From assembly GCF_018362975.1 (NCBI RefSeq), contig NZ_CP074371.1, forward strand, positions 6,014,001 to 6,078,000: a stretch of DNA of 64,000 nt. Direction: 5' to 3'. Below are positions 8,433-21,732 of this stretch, one piece after another. Position 1 is the stretch's first letter; every line of letters starts with the position of its first letter. The notes under the pieces are model-generated. The model had not been told where the DNA came from. It was given only the letters and a program-made list of their open reading frames with translations, and ran no database searches. Both the position numbers and the translations under genes were made by a program. The stretch comes from Nocardia tengchongensis. GTDB lineage: Bacteria; Actinomycetota; Actinomycetes; Mycobacteriales; Mycobacteriaceae.

Positions 8433-8870
8433 ATGACAGACCGTCCGGACCTGGCAGCGATGATCGTCCCCCTCGGGCGCGCCCTGATGGCGGCCGAGCA
8501 ACCGGTGCTTGCCGCGCACGGGATCACCATGTGGGCATATGTCGTACTGCTGCATCTGGACGAGGGCCCGGCGCGGGGCCAGGGGGTGCTGGCTCAGGAG
8601 ATCGGGGCGGACAAGACGCGGATCATCGCGGTGCTCGACGATCTGCAGGAGCGGGGGCTCATCGAACGTCGCCCCGATCCCGCCGATCGCCGTGCACGGC
8701 TGCTCGCGCTGACCGCCGAGGGCCGCCGCCTCCGGGATGCGGCCCAGGCCGAGATCCAGGCCCGGGAGGACAGTCTGCTCGCCAAACTCCCCGCCGCGGA
8801 TCGGCGTGGCTTTCTCAATGCGCTCACCGCACTCGCCGCGCTCCCCCGCGACGAAATCACTGGACTCTGA
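8433..8870 (+). CDS. MarR-family transcriptional regulator
   Basis: A 145-residue MarR protein with the winged-helix signature: VLAQEIGADKTRIIAVLDDL (recognition helix) and GLIERRPDPADRRARLLALT (wing with the DxRxR motif). These are dimeric repressors that release DNA on binding phenolics or oxidants. It shares a unit with the preceding hypothetical gene, which it may control through the TCGTAY cluster. It converges on priA with a 56-bp gap. Confidence 0.93.
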   Translation: MTDRPDLAAMIVPLGRALMAAEQPVLAAHGITMWAYVVLLHLDEGPARGQGVLAQEIGADKTRIIAVLDDLQERGLIERRPDPADRRARLLALTAEGRRLRDAAQAEIQAREDSLLAKLPAADRRGFLNALTALAALPRDEITGL

Positions 8871-8926
8871 ACAAGATCCAGGGACCTACCGACGCGGTGA
8901 TCCGGGGACCGACCCGTCGAACAGAG

Positions 8927-11470
8927 CTAGCCGATGTCGATGGGGTCGATCTGGACGCGCAGAGGGGCGTCGGAGCGGTGGGTGCTGCGGACTGCCTGGG
9001 CGGCGGTGAGGGCTCGGGAGAGGGCGGCGGCGCCGGAGCGGTCGGCGCGCAGGATCATGCGTTCGACCTCGGCGGGAGAGTCGCCGGAGGAGAAGGGCTT
9101 TCGCGCACCGGGCGGCAGCGGGACCGGGCCCAGGACTTCCACGTTGCCGGGAAGCTTTGCCTCGCCGAGCAATTCGGCGATCGAGTCGGACGTGCCGTCG
9201 ATGGCGGCGAAGCGAACCGCGGGCGGGAAACGGACCTCGGTGCGTTGCTCGAGCTCGAAACGGGCGTGCCACACCGGATCCCAGCGCACCAGGGCCTGCA
9301 CGGTGGGCAGCGCGGCGTCGGCCATGACGATGACGCGGCCGCCGGGGCGGACCAGGGCGGCGGCCGACATCCAGCGGCGCAGGGCGTCCTCGGCGGCGCG
9401 CAGGTCGGCGCGGCCGAGCAGAGCCCAGCCGTCGAGAAGCATGGCGACGGCGTAGCCGCCGGGCACCGGGGGTTCGGCGCCGATGGTGGAGACCACCACC
9501 TGCGCACCCGCCGGCACGGTGTTCAGGATGGTGGAACCGCCCGAACCTCGAACGGGGACACCGGGAAACGCCCGCCCCAACTCTTCCGCCGTACGTGACG
9601 CGCCGATGACGACGGCCCGCAACGCTCGGGACCCGCACGCGCCGCAGCGGAACGCCGCCTCGGTGATTCCGCACCAGCGGCAGGCCGGGCTCTGGGCCTC
9701 GGCGACACCCTCACGCCCACTGCGCAATGCGCCACGTGACGCGGGCGCGCTGTCGGGCAACGCCAGCGGTCCATTGCAGTGGCGGCAGCGGGCCGGGATC
9801 CGGCATTTGGCGCAGGACAACGCCGGAATGTATCCGCGTCGCGGCACCTGAACCAGTACCGCCCCACCGTCTTTGAGCGCTTTGCGCGCCTCCATGAACG
9901 CCACCGCCGGGATGCGGATCGCCTGCGCGATGGGATCACGTTCCAGCGCCGCGTCGGTGTCCCCGGGCGCGGCGATACGCGGCATGGCCTGCCGCAGCAC
10001 CGACCGATCCGCGAGCAGGTCATGCGCCCACCCGGATTCGACGATCGCCTGCACCTCGGCAGTGCGCGCAAACCCGGCCGCGACGAACGCCGCCCCGGTC
10101 TCGTGCGCGCGCAACATGGCCACTTCCCGCGCATGCGGATACGGCGACCGCGGCTCGGCGAACGTATCGTCCCCGTCGTCCCACATCGCGATCAACCCGA
10201 GATCCCGCACCGGCGAGAACACCGCGCTGCGCGTCCCCACCACCACCTTCGCCTGCCCCCGCAACACCGACAGCCATCGCCGATACCGCGCCGAGGGCCC
10301 CAACCCGGCCGCCAACCCCACCGCCGACTCCCCCAGCAGCGCGACACATTCCGCCAGCACCCGATCCAGATCCCGCTGATCCGGCACCATGATCACCGCC
10401 CCGCGCCCACCCCTCACGGTCACCGCCGCCAACTCCGCCAGGCGCCGCGCCCAATCCTCCCCCGGCAACGCCTGCCACCCCGCCCGCGGCCCGCGCCCCG
10501 CCGCCAGCGCACCCAGGAACGAATGGCCGTGCACATAGCGGCCCCAACCGGGGAACTCGGCGGCCAATGACTGCGACGGTGCAGCACTCAGTTCTTGCGG
10601 TCCCGGCTCACCTTCGGGCGGCGTCACGGGCTCCACGCCTGCGCCGTCGGCCGCCGCGCCTCCGATGAATTCTCCGCCATCACGGGCTGGACCTGCGGTC
10701 GAGCCGATCTCCGTAGTGTTCCCCACAGCCACGGCATCGGCGGGCTCGACCGGCACGGGGACCGCGTTGTGGTCGAACGTAGCGCCCTCAGTGGCACTAC
10801 CGCTCTCGGTGAGGCCGAGCCCAGACTCCGTCGCGGGCTCGACGCCATCCAAATCTGCCTGTGCGGCAGCGATGTCCGCACTCCCCGGTGCCGCGACGGC
10901 CGAGGCGGCGGGCGCATTGCCCGGCTGCTCTGCGACCGAGAATTGCTCAGCATCGAGGTCGACCACGCCGTCCACGGCCACGACCGAATCGGCGGTGGCG
11001 TTCTTCTTCGAAGTGCGCTTGGGCTTTTCGGGCTTTTCTGTGCCTTCGGTTTCGACCTTGGCGTGGCGGGGTGGGATGGCGAGGCGGAGGACGTCGGCGC
11101 GGGTGCCGGCGTAGCGGGCGGCTACGGCGGTGACGAGTTTCAGGATTTCGGGGGTGAGGACTCGTTCGCCGGAGACGACGCGTTCGAGGCGGACGAGTTT
11201 GCCGGTGTGGTCGGATCTTTCGAGGCGTTCGAGGAGGTAGCCGTCGATGAGGCGGCCGGAGAAGCGGACTCGGACCCGGACGCCGGGTTGGGCGAGTTCG
11301 TCGAGCTCGGGGGGCACCACATAGTCGAAATCGCGGTCCAGGTGGGCGGGTTCGAGCAGGGGCAGGACCCGCGCGATGGGGCGCGGTACGCCAACGACGG
11401 CGGGAGCGTCGGGCTCGGAGGTGGTCTCCGTGCCCGACGCTCCCGTCGAGAACTGTTGGGCGCCGGTCAA
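8927..11470 (-). CDS. priA: Primosomal protein N' PriA (actinobacterial, helicase motifs lost)
   Basis: Replication restart protein, 847 residues, starting at TTG directly after the metK stop (TAATTG). Residues about 30-140 are the 3'-DNA-binding domain (VLPLLEPAHLDRDFDYVVP). Residues about 145-305 are an acidic Ala/Glu/Gly-rich insertion. The helicase core is degenerate: there is no Walker A GxGKT, and the DEEH position reads MWDDGDD, as in other actinobacterial PriA proteins that lack helicase activity. Zinc-binding Cys pairs are present (CAKC, CRHC, CRWC, CGAC). It likely loads DnaB as a scaffold rather than by unwinding. Confidence 0.93.
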   Translation of the reverse strand: MTGAQQFSTGASGTETTSEPDAPAVVGVPRPIARVLPLLEPAHLDRDFDYVVPPELDELAQPGVRVRVRFSGRLIDGYLLERLERSDHTGKLVRLERVVSGERVLTPEILKLVTAVAARYAGTRADVLRLAIPPRHAKVETEGTEKPEKPKRTSKKNATADSVVAVDGVVDLDAEQFSVAEQPGNAPAASAVAAPGSADIAAAQADLDGVEPATESGLGLTESGSATEGATFDHNAVPVPVEPADAVAVGNTTEIGSTAGPARDGGEFIGGAAADGAGVEPVTPPEGEPGPQELSAAPSQSLAAEFPGWGRYVHGHSFLGALAAGRGPRAGWQALPGEDWARRLAELAAVTVRGGRGAVIMVPDQRDLDRVLAECVALLGESAVGLAAGLGPSARYRRWLSVLRGQAKVVVGTRSAVFSPVRDLGLIAMWDDGDDTFAEPRSPYPHAREVAMLRAHETGAAFVAAGFARTAEVQAIVESGWAHDLLADRSVLRQAMPRIAAPGDTDAALERDPIAQAIRIPAVAFMEARKALKDGGAVLVQVPRRGYIPALSCAKCRIPARCRHCNGPLALPDSAPASRGALRSGREGVAEAQSPACRWCGITEAAFRCGACGSRALRAVVIGASRTAEELGRAFPGVPVRGSGGSTILNTVPAGAQVVVSTIGAEPPVPGGYAVAMLLDGWALLGRADLRAAEDALRRWMSAAALVRPGGRVIVMADAALPTVQALVRWDPVWHARFELEQRTEVRFPPAVRFAAIDGTSDSIAELLGEAKLPGNVEVLGPVPLPPGARKPFSSGDSPAEVERMILRADRSGAAALSRALTAAQAVRSTHRSDAPLRVQIDPIDIG

Positions 11471-12684
11471 TTACAGCCCGGCGGCCGCGCGCAGCTTCTC
11501 CGCGCGGTCGGTGCGCTCCCACGGCAGATCGACATCCGTGCGGCCGAAGTGGCCGTAGGCGGCGGTCGGCGCGTAGATCGGGCGCAGCAGGTCCAGATCG
11601 CGGATGATCGCGCCGGGCCGCAGGTCGAAGACCTCACCGATGGCGTCGGAGATCTTGATCGGGTCGACCAGCTCGGTGCCGAAGGTCTCGACGAACAGAC
11701 CAACCGGGGCGGCCTTGCCGATGGCGTAGGCGACCTGAACCTCGACGCGCTCGGCCAGGCCGGCGGCGACGACGTTCTTGGCGACCCAGCGCATGGCGTA
11801 GGCGGCCGAGCGGTCGACCTTCGACGGGTCCTTGCCGGAGAAGGCGCCGCCACCGTGGCGGGCCATGCCGCCGTAGGTGTCGACGATGATCTTACGGCCG
11901 GTCAGGCCCGCGTCACCCATCGGGCCACCGAGCACGAACTTGCCGGTCGGGTTGACCAGCAGGGCACGTCGGAGGTGTCGAGCGGGTTGGGCAGCTGCAG
12001 CTCGGACAGGACCGCGTCGACGACCTTCTCGCGGATGTCGGGGGCCAGCAGGTTGTCCAGGTCGATGTCGGCCGCGTGCTGGGTCGAGATGACCACGGTG
12101 TCGAGGCGCTTGGGGATGGCGCCGTCGTACTCGATGGTGACCTGGGTCTTGCCGTCGGGCCGCAGGTACGGCAGCACGCCGGTCTTGCGGACCTCGGTCA
12201 GACGCCGGGACAGCTTGTGCGCCAGCGAGATCGGCAGCGGCATCAGCTCGGGGGTCTCGACGGTGGCGTAACCGAACATCAGGCCCTGGTCGCCCGCGCC
12301 CTGACGCGCGATCTCGTCGTCCTCGCCGCCCACGCGGGCCTCGTGCGAGGTGTCCACGCCCTGGGCGATATCGGGCGACTGCGCGCCGATCGCGACGTTC
12401 ACGCCACAGGACGCGCCGTCGAAACCCTTTGCGGAGGAGTCGTATCCGATCTCCAGGACCTTCTCGCGAACGATGGTCGGGATGTCGGCATAGGCCGTGG
12501 TGGTGACCTCACCGGCCACGTGCACCTGGCCGGTGGTCACCAGGGTCTCCACCGCGACCCGGCTGCGCGGATCGGCCGCGAGCAACGCGTCGAGGATGGA
12601 ATCGCTGATGGCATCACAGATTTTGTCGGGGTGACCTTCGGTCACCGACTCACTGGTGAATAGGCGGCTGCCAGACGTGCGCAC
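11471..12684 (-). CDS. metK: S-adenosylmethionine synthase, one frameshift
   Basis: Makes SAM from methionine and ATP. It starts at GTG 12684 ([20 protein letters not shown]) after AGGGAGAGG. Motifs include EGHPDKICD, the hexapeptide-like [12 protein letters not shown] (ATP binding) and, after the break, [20 protein letters not shown] and [19 protein letters not shown]. The frame breaks near 11965: one base is missing in the codons before [18 protein letters not shown]. Both halves are normal and the enzyme is essential, so a sequencing error is likely. No SAM riboswitch was recognised in the 197 bp upstream. Confidence 0.95.
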
Positions 12685-12881
12685 AGTTGTTCCCTCTCCC
12701 TCAACGGGTTTCTCGTTTCGGGTGGCGACAGTAGCGTCTCCGCGCCATCGCACAACCCTTTGTCTCAGGTTATTCCAATATGCGCGTCACAGGGGCGAGC
12801 GCCACCGTGACGAGCACATTGTGACTCAGACACCCGCCGCGACCTGCGCGGCAGCCGTCCGAACCCTGCGGTGCCGAGGCT
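12685..12881. other. coaBC-metK intergenic region
   Basis: 197 bp without a gene. GTCAC (12786) and GTGAC (12807) bracket a short GC-rich stretch, possibly a weak hairpin. It likely holds a metK promoter; I see no recognisable riboswitch core. Confidence 0.35.
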
Positions 12882-14102
12882 TCAGCGGAGCAGAGGACCG
12901 AGTGCGTCGAGCACTCGGCTAGCCAGTAGGGCCTTGGACCCGTGGTCCAGGGCGATCTCGGTGCCGTCGGCGCCGAGCAACCAGCCGTCGTTGGTGTCGA
13001 CCTCGAAGGCCTTCCCCTCCCCGACGGCGTTCACGACCAACAGGTCGCAGCCTTTACGGGCCAGTTTGGCCCGGGCATGGGTGAGCACGTCGGCGTGCTC
13101 GTCCCCGGTCTCGGCGGCGAAGCCGACGATCGCGGTGCCCGGTAGGTGCCCGTCACGACGGGACTGAACCAACCCGGCAAGGATATCCGGTGTCTTGGCC
13201 AACTCGATCGAATTCGGTTCGCCCGCACCCTTTTTGATTTTGGAGGCGGCCACGTTGACCGGGCGGAAGTCCGCGACGGCGGCGGCCATGATGACGGCGT
13301 CCGCACCGAGCGAATGCTTGTCGACGGCCACCTTCAACTGCTCGGCGGAGGTCACGTGCACGACCTCGACCGCGGCCGGAGCCTCCAGGCCGATGGTGTT
13401 GCCCGCGATCAGCGTCACCTGCGCGCCGCGCTGGGCGGCCAGGCGCGCGATCGCGTAGCCCTGCTTGCCCGAACTCCGGTTGCCCAGGAAACGCACCGGA
13501 TCCAGCGCTTCGCGGGTACCGCCGGCCGAGACCACCACGCGGCGGCCCTCCAGGTCGCGCGGCAGCGCGTCGGCGCGTTCGAGCAGCAGCCGGGCCAGAC
13601 CGAAGATCTCCTCCGGCTCTGGCAGCCGGCCCGGACCGGTGTCGGTGCCGGTCAGGCGACCCGAAGCGGGTTCCATGACCACGGCGCCGTGCGCGCGCAG
13701 CATCGCCACGTTCGCCTTGGTGGCCGGGTGCTCCCACATCTCGGTGTGCATGGCCGGGGCGAAGAGGACCGGACAACGCGCGGTCAGCAGCGTCGCGGTG
13801 AGCAGGTCGTCGGCGCGGCCCTGGGCGGCGCGGGCCATCAGGTCCGCGGTCGCCGGGGCGATGACGACCAGATCGGCCTCCTGGCCGAGGCGCACGTGGG
13901 GCACTTCCGGCACGTCGGCGAAGACGCCGGTGTGCACGGGGTGCCCGGAGAGCGCCTCGAAGGTGGCCTTGCCGACGAACTGCAACGCCGACTCGGTGGG
14001 AATGACACGAACCTCGTGCCCGGTTTCGGTGAACCGGCGCACGAGGTTGCAGCTCTTGTAGGCGGCGATACCGCCGCCGACGCCGACGACGACTCGGGTC
14101 AC
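12882..14102 (-). CDS. coaBC: Bifunctional phosphopantothenoylcysteine decarboxylase / phosphopantothenate-cysteine ligase
   Basis: CoaBC (Dfp) carries out two steps of coenzyme A synthesis. At 406 residues, the N-terminal flavin decarboxylase half has GVGGGIAAYKS (His-flavoprotein fold) and FAPAMHTEMWEHPAT; the C-terminal CTP-dependent ligase half begins RRVVVSAGGTREALDPVRFL and contains NRSSGKQGYA and AAAVADFRP with KIKK. The length is standard. It lies 7 bp after rpoZ in the mihF-gmk-rpoZ-coaBC order seen throughout the Mycobacteriales. Confidence 0.96.
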   Translation of the reverse strand: MTRVVVGVGGGIAAYKSCNLVRRFTETGHEVRVIPTESALQFVGKATFEALSGHPVHTGVFADVPEVPHVRLGQEADLVVIAPATADLMARAAQGRADDLLTATLLTARCPVLFAPAMHTEMWEHPATKANVAMLRAHGAVVMEPASGRLTGTDTGPGRLPEPEEIFGLARLLLERADALPRDLEGRRVVVSAGGTREALDPVRFLGNRSSGKQGYAIARLAAQRGAQVTLIAGNTIGLEAPAAVEVVHVTSAEQLKVAVDKHSLGADAVIMAAAVADFRPVNVAASKIKKGAGEPNSIELAKTPDILAGLVQSRRDGHLPGTAIVGFAAETGDEHADVLTHARAKLARKGCDLLVVNAVGEGKAFEVDTNDGWLLGADGTEIALDHGSKALLASRVLDALGPLLR

Positions 14103-14109
14103 CGCGTTT

Positions 14110-14475
<366 letters not shown>

Positions 14476-14485
14476 AGTTCCGGGG

Positions 14486-15070
14486 TCAGGACCCCGAATT
14501 TGTGCTAACGAACAACGATACCAACTGCTCGCAGGCGCTGGTCACGTGGTCGTTCACGATGACGATGTCGAACTCGTCACAGGCGGCCAATTCGGTGCGC
14601 GCGGTCTGCAGCCGGCGCTCGATGACCTCGGGCGATTCGGTCCCGCGCGAGGTCAGGCGGGACACCAGCTCGTCCCAGCTGGGTGGGGCCAGGAAGACCA
14701 GCAGGCCTTCGGGCATGGTCTTGCGGATCGAGCGCGCGCCTTCGAGGTCGACCTCGATCAGGACGTGGTGTCCGGAGGCGAGCGCTTCCCGCACGGGTGC
14801 GGCCGGGGTGCCCGACCGCTGCAGTCCACCGTGGATATCGGCCCATTCGAGCATTTCGCCGCCATCGATCATGGCGTCGAACCTGTCGCGGGTGACGAAG
14901 TGGTAGTCCTGACCGTCGACCTCCCCGGGCCGCGGAGCCCGGGTGGTGGCCGACACACTGAATACCAATTCGGGCAGTCGTTCGCGTACGCAGCGCACGA
15001 CGGTGGACTTGCCGACGGCCGAGGGGCCGACCAGTACTACCAGTCGACCCTTCCGAGTGTGTTCGACCAC
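14486..15070 (-). CDS. gmk: Guanylate kinase
   Basis: Phosphorylates GMP to GDP. It is 194 residues, with the P-loop GPSAVGKST, the GMP-binding region [20 protein letters not shown], the lid region and the C-terminal VIVNDHV motif. It starts 7 bp after mihF, as in mycobacteria, where these genes form a unit. Confidence 0.97.
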   Translation of the reverse strand: MVEHTRKGRLVVLVGPSAVGKSTVVRCVRERLPELVFSVSATTRAPRPGEVDGQDYHFVTRDRFDAMIDGGEMLEWADIHGGLQRSGTPAAPVREALASGHHVLIEVDLEGARSIRKTMPEGLLVFLAPPSWDELVSRLTSRGTESPEVIERRLQTARTELAACDEFDIVIVNDHVTSACEQLVSLFVSTNSGS

Positions 15071-15077
15071 CCTCGGA

Positions 15078-15401
15078 TTAATCGGCGCTGAAGTCGAACC
15101 GGGCCAGCAGCGCCTTACGCTGCCGGTCGCCCAGTCCGCGCAGGCGGCGGGTGGGAGCGATCTCGAGCTCGCTCATGATCTCGGCCGCCTTGACCTTGCC
15201 AACCTTCGGCAGGGCCTCGAGCAGCGCCGAAACCTTCATCTTGCCGAGGACTTCGTCCTTCTCGGCGTCCGCAAGGACCGTCTTCAGATCGGTGCCACCA
15301 CGCTTCAAGCGCTCCTTGAGCTCCGCCCGAGCGCGGCGAGCGGCAGCCGCCTTCTCCAAAGCAGCGGCGCGCTGCTCGTCAGTCAGCTGGGGAAGGGCCA
15401 C
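15078..15401 (-). CDS. mihF: Actinobacterial integration host factor
   Basis: A 107-residue nucleoid-associated protein of the actinobacterial IHF family, unrelated to the IHF of enterics. The N-terminal helices ([20 protein letters not shown]) are followed by the helix-two-turn-helix region [20 protein letters not shown] and the C-terminal [17 protein letters not shown]. It binds and bends DNA and is essential in mycobacteria. It is first in the unit with gmk, rpoZ and coaBC; its promoter must lie in the long region upstream. Confidence 0.96.
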   Translation of the reverse strand: MALPQLTDEQRAAALEKAAAARRARAELKERLKRGGTDLKTVLADAEKDEVLGKMKVSALLEALPKVGKVKAAEIMSELEIAPTRRLRGLGDRQRKALLARFDFSAD

Positions 15402-16039
15402 GGTTCCTCCGTCTCATCGTTCATTGCTTGATCTACCTCCGGTAACCCGGTGGTCTCAGCGACCGTACCCACGACGCTTGCCGATTGCGAACCCACCCCC
15501 CAGGTCAGCGCGTGATTCGGCGCGCGACCGGGCCGGATGCACACCGCCGCGGGCGGCGGCGCACCGGGCGCGGCCGGCGACTCGGAGCGGGGGCGAATAG
15601 CCTTGCGGCCAGGGCTTTTTCGGGTTCTCGACCGGGCGTTCGAGGGCGTGGACTGGCCCCGGATGAAACCGTGACCGAGCTGTAATCACGCGACCTGGAT
15701 TTTTCTTGGATTTCTCGGCGTGTCGTTCGAATCGGTACCGCGTGTCGCGCATCACCGAGACCGTTCCCGGCAGCACGGAAGTACGCAATTCGGACACCTT
15801 TCGGTGCAGGTAGGGCCCGGTGGGGGCACCGGGTTCACCGCAGGGGCGGCCCGCTTGCGGCCCTCACACGGCCGCTGACGCGCGAAACACGGCCGACACG
15901 TACGCGGACACCCGCCGAGCCCCGGCGAAGGCGAGCGGGGCAATCCGGACAAACGTTCGATCGGGCCACACGGGCCGGCGCCGCCCCGGCCGGGTTCGCC
16001 TACAGCGAACAGGGCGGCGACGACGGCGATCCGGGACAC
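15402..16039. other. Long intergenic region upstream of mihF
   Basis: About 640 bp with no convincing gene. The open frames here are Arg/Pro-rich with no recognisable fold and look like GC-rich shadows. The mihF operon promoter and leader should lie in the left part. A GTTCGAATC word near 15727 resembles a tRNA T-loop, but the surrounding sequence does not fold as a tRNA. I see nothing else. Confidence 0.5.
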
Positions 16040-16468
16040 TCAGCCCTCGTACTGGCACAGCTCCACGAGCGTGCCTTCGGGCGCGCGGACATGGCCCACA
16101 CGCATGCCCCACGCGGGCTGATCGGCGGGCTCACCGACGATCGAGGCCCCGCGCTCACGCAGCACCGCCACCGCCTTGTCGACATCGGCGACGCGCAAAA
16201 CCACCACGGCCGTGTCGATTTCGGTCCGCGGCCGGTGCTCGGCGCCGATCGCGGCGTCCATGTAGGCACGGGTGAACAGCGCCAGATCCTGCCCGCCGAC
16301 GGTGAAGCAGGCGTAGGGCCCGTCCTCGGACTCGGGGACATCGCCGTCCACCTCGCTCTTCAGCGGCAGTTCGAGCACATCGCGATAGAACCGGAAGCTG
16401 GCCGCGAAATCGTCGACCAGGATCCGGGTTTGGGCGTAGGAGAGCAGGCCGAGGGCGGCGCCGGACAT
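16040..16468 (-). CDS. VOC-family (glyoxalase/dioxygenase-like) protein
   Basis: A 142-residue protein with two beta-alpha-beta-beta-beta modules of the vicinal oxygen chelate fold: QTRILVDDFAASFRFYRDVL in the first and AVVVLRVADVDKAVAVLRER in the second, ending EGTLVELCQYEG with the metal-type Glu. Candidate metal ligands of the first module are not clear. The start at 16468 (MSGAALG) is chosen over 16480. It could be a lactoylglutathione-lyase-like enzyme or a resistance-type binding protein; the substrate is unknown. Confidence 0.85.
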   Translation of the reverse strand: MSGAALGLLSYAQTRILVDDFAASFRFYRDVLELPLKSEVDGDVPESEDGPYACFTVGGQDLALFTRAYMDAAIGAEHRPRTEIDTAVVVLRVADVDKAVAVLRERGASIVGEPADQPAWGMRVGHVRAPEGTLVELCQYEG

Positions 16469-16520
16469 GAGAAATCCCACCTTTCTGCGGAGCGGTGGAT
16501 TCAGCGTAATGCGGCCCGGT

Positions 16521-17372
16521 TCAGGCGTCGGGCCAGAAGTCCTTCAAGCCCGGGGCCGCCTCCGCACCCTGCCGCACACCGGCTTCGTAAGCGGGCTCCA
16601 GCGCGGCGGCGCTGAACAGGTCGGGGCCGAATGCGGCGATCGCTCCGGCGTCGGGTGCGATGAAACTCGTTGCCGCGCCGCCCAGGTCGCGGTCGGAGGG
16701 GGCGTGCGGGAACAGGTGTGCCAGCGGTTCGATCACCAGGATGCGTTCGGCGCCGGCGGCCAGGTCGGCGTTGATGGGCGAGCGCATGCCGCCGTCGAAG
16801 TAATGGTCGTCGCCGATCGGAATGGGCGGGAAGACACCGGGGACCGCGGTGCTCGACGCCAGCGCCTCGAGCAGGGTGGCCTGGCCCGCCGGGGTCCACA
16901 CCTGGAGCGCACCGGTGGCCACGCTGATGGCGGTGATCCGCAGATCCCGCTGCGGCCAGTCGGTATGGCCGACGAACGCCCCGATGCGAGCGATATGCGC
17001 GGCCGGATCGCCGAGATTCATCTCGACGGCGCGGACTCCGGCGCGGCGGCGGGCCTCGGCCGGATCCAGGCCCGGGGTGTTCAACAGGCCGAAGATCTCG
17101 CCGAAGCGCGCCGGGTCGAAGGTGATCGGCGTGAACTCGGGGTTGTCCATGGCGGGCCGCCGCAGCAGCAGACTCAGGTCGACCTGCGCGGCCAGTGCCG
17201 CGCCGACGACCGCACCGGCCGACGTGCCGACGATCCGCCCGGCGGCCGCCGGGTCGATCCCGGCCTCGCGCAGCGCGATGACCACGCCCGCCATCCAGCT
17301 CAGACCGACCGCACCACCTCCGCCGAGCACGAGCGCATGGCGAATTCCCTTGGGCGGCACCGCGGCAGGCAT
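16521..17372 (-). CDS. Patatin-like phospholipase
   Basis: A 283-residue serine hydrolase of the patatin family with a Ser-Asp dyad. The oxyanion-hole loop is LVLGGGGAVGLSWMAGVV, the nucleophile elbow is VGTSAGAVVGA, and the Asp is in YFDGGMRSPINADLA. There is no signal peptide, so it probably acts on cytoplasmic or membrane lipids. Such single-domain patatins are abundant in Nocardia and mycobacteria. It lies alone, 36 bp before the VOC gene, and may be co-transcribed with it. Confidence 0.92.
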   Translation of the reverse strand: MPAAVPPKGIRHALVLGGGGAVGLSWMAGVVIALREAGIDPAAAGRIVGTSAGAVVGAALAAQVDLSLLLRRPAMDNPEFTPITFDPARFGEIFGLLNTPGLDPAEARRRAGVRAVEMNLGDPAAHIARIGAFVGHTDWPQRDLRITAISVATGALQVWTPAGQATLLEALASSTAVPGVFPPIPIGDDHYFDGGMRSPINADLAAGAERILVIEPLAHLFPHAPSDRDLGGAATSFIAPDAGAIAAFGPDLFSAAALEPAYEAGVRQGAEAAPGLKDFWPDA

Positions 17373-17505
17373 GCCGTCACTCTATCCGAGCCCGAAGCCA
17401 AGCGGAGGTGGTTCCTCCGAAAGTTCGGATTCAGGACTGGCACTTGGTGAACGCCTCCCGGCCCAGCGCAGGTCTCGATGACCCGTCGCCGATATCCGAG
17501 GAACG

Positions 17506-17545
17506 GGAATCGCCCCGGTCACAGTGGGACGACCGGGGCGATTCC
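17506..17545 (-). terminator. Terminator after pyrF
   Basis: GGAATCGCCCCGGTC (17506-17520) and GACCGGGGCGATTCC (17531-17545) form a perfect 15-bp stem with a 10-base loop, 35 bp past the pyrF stop. No clear T-tract follows. It closes the pyr operon. Confidence 0.85.
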
Positions 17546-17580
17546 GCAGCGCGATGCCTATTGCAGCAGCGCTACTGTAT

Positions 17581-18425
17581 TCAGCTTTGCAGGAAGGCGA
17601 ACTCGTCGGCCAGTTCGGCCACCCGCTGCTTCAGCGCGGAGACCGTCGGGCCCGACTTGAGGACCTCGCGTGACACATTCGGCAGCACCGCGCCGAGATC
17701 GCTCGCGGGAACCAGCTTCCGGATGGAGTCCGCTCCCCCGCCCTGCGCGCCCACACCCGGCATCAGGATCGGGCCGTTGAGCCGGCTCAGGTCCGGGGCC
17801 GAGTCCAGCGTCGCGCCGATCACCACACCGACGGAACCGAATTCGGCTCCGGCATTGGCGGCGGCCACGTCGTCGACCATGCGCTGGGCGATGGTGCGCC
17901 CGTCGGTGCCGGTGATGTTCTGCAGCGCCACCGCCTCCGGATTGGAGGTGGCGGCCAGCACGAACACGCCCCGGTCATTGGCCTCGGCGAGCTCCAGAGC
18001 CGGTGTCAGGGAGCCGAATCCGAGGTACGGGGACACCGTGACCGCGTCACTGCCCAGCGGCCCGTCGCCGAGCCAGGCGTGGGCGTAGGCGTCCATCGTG
18101 GAGCCGATATCGCCGCGCTTGGCGTCGGCCAGCACCAGGGTGCCGGCCTCCCGCAGCGCCGCGATCGTCTCCTCCAGCACCAGGATTCCGGCCGAACCGT
18201 AGGTCTCGAAGAACGCGACCTGCGGTTTGACCAGTGCCACCCGGCCCGCGAAGGCGCGCACACAGGCGTCGGCGAATTTCGCCACGCCCGCGGCGTCCTC
18301 GGACAGACCCCAGGCCCGCAGCAGCGGCGGATGCGGGTCGATGCCGACGCACAGCGGACCGTGCTCCCGCATCGACTCCCGCAGCCGGACCCCGAAACTC
18401 GTCATCCGCGCAGCGCCGGAGGCGC

Positions 18426-18429
<4 letters not shown>
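17581..18429 (-). CDS. pyrF: Orotidine 5'-phosphate decarboxylase (type 2)
   Basis: The last step of UMP synthesis, 282 residues, of the long actinobacterial type. The catalytic Lys-Asp motif is [18 protein letters not shown], the substrate-binding start is [15 protein letters not shown], and phosphate binding is at [11 protein letters not shown]. The ATG at 18429 overlaps the carB stop (ATGA); an internal ATG at 18405 is an alternative. It is last in the pyr operon, followed by a strong hairpin. Confidence 0.95.

Positions 18430-21731
<3,302 letters not shown>

Positions 21732-21732
<1 letters not shown>

Noticed and set aside
15715..15745. GTTCGAATC T-loop-like word suggesting a tRNA gene
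   Set aside because: The flanks give only two Watson-Crick pairs plus wobbles for the T-stem, and no acceptor, D or anticodon stems can be placed at the right distances.
15456..15797. 113-codon leftward open frame upstream of mihF
   Set aside because: Arg/Pro-rich, no ribosome site, no recognisable fold; consistent with chance frames in high-GC DNA.
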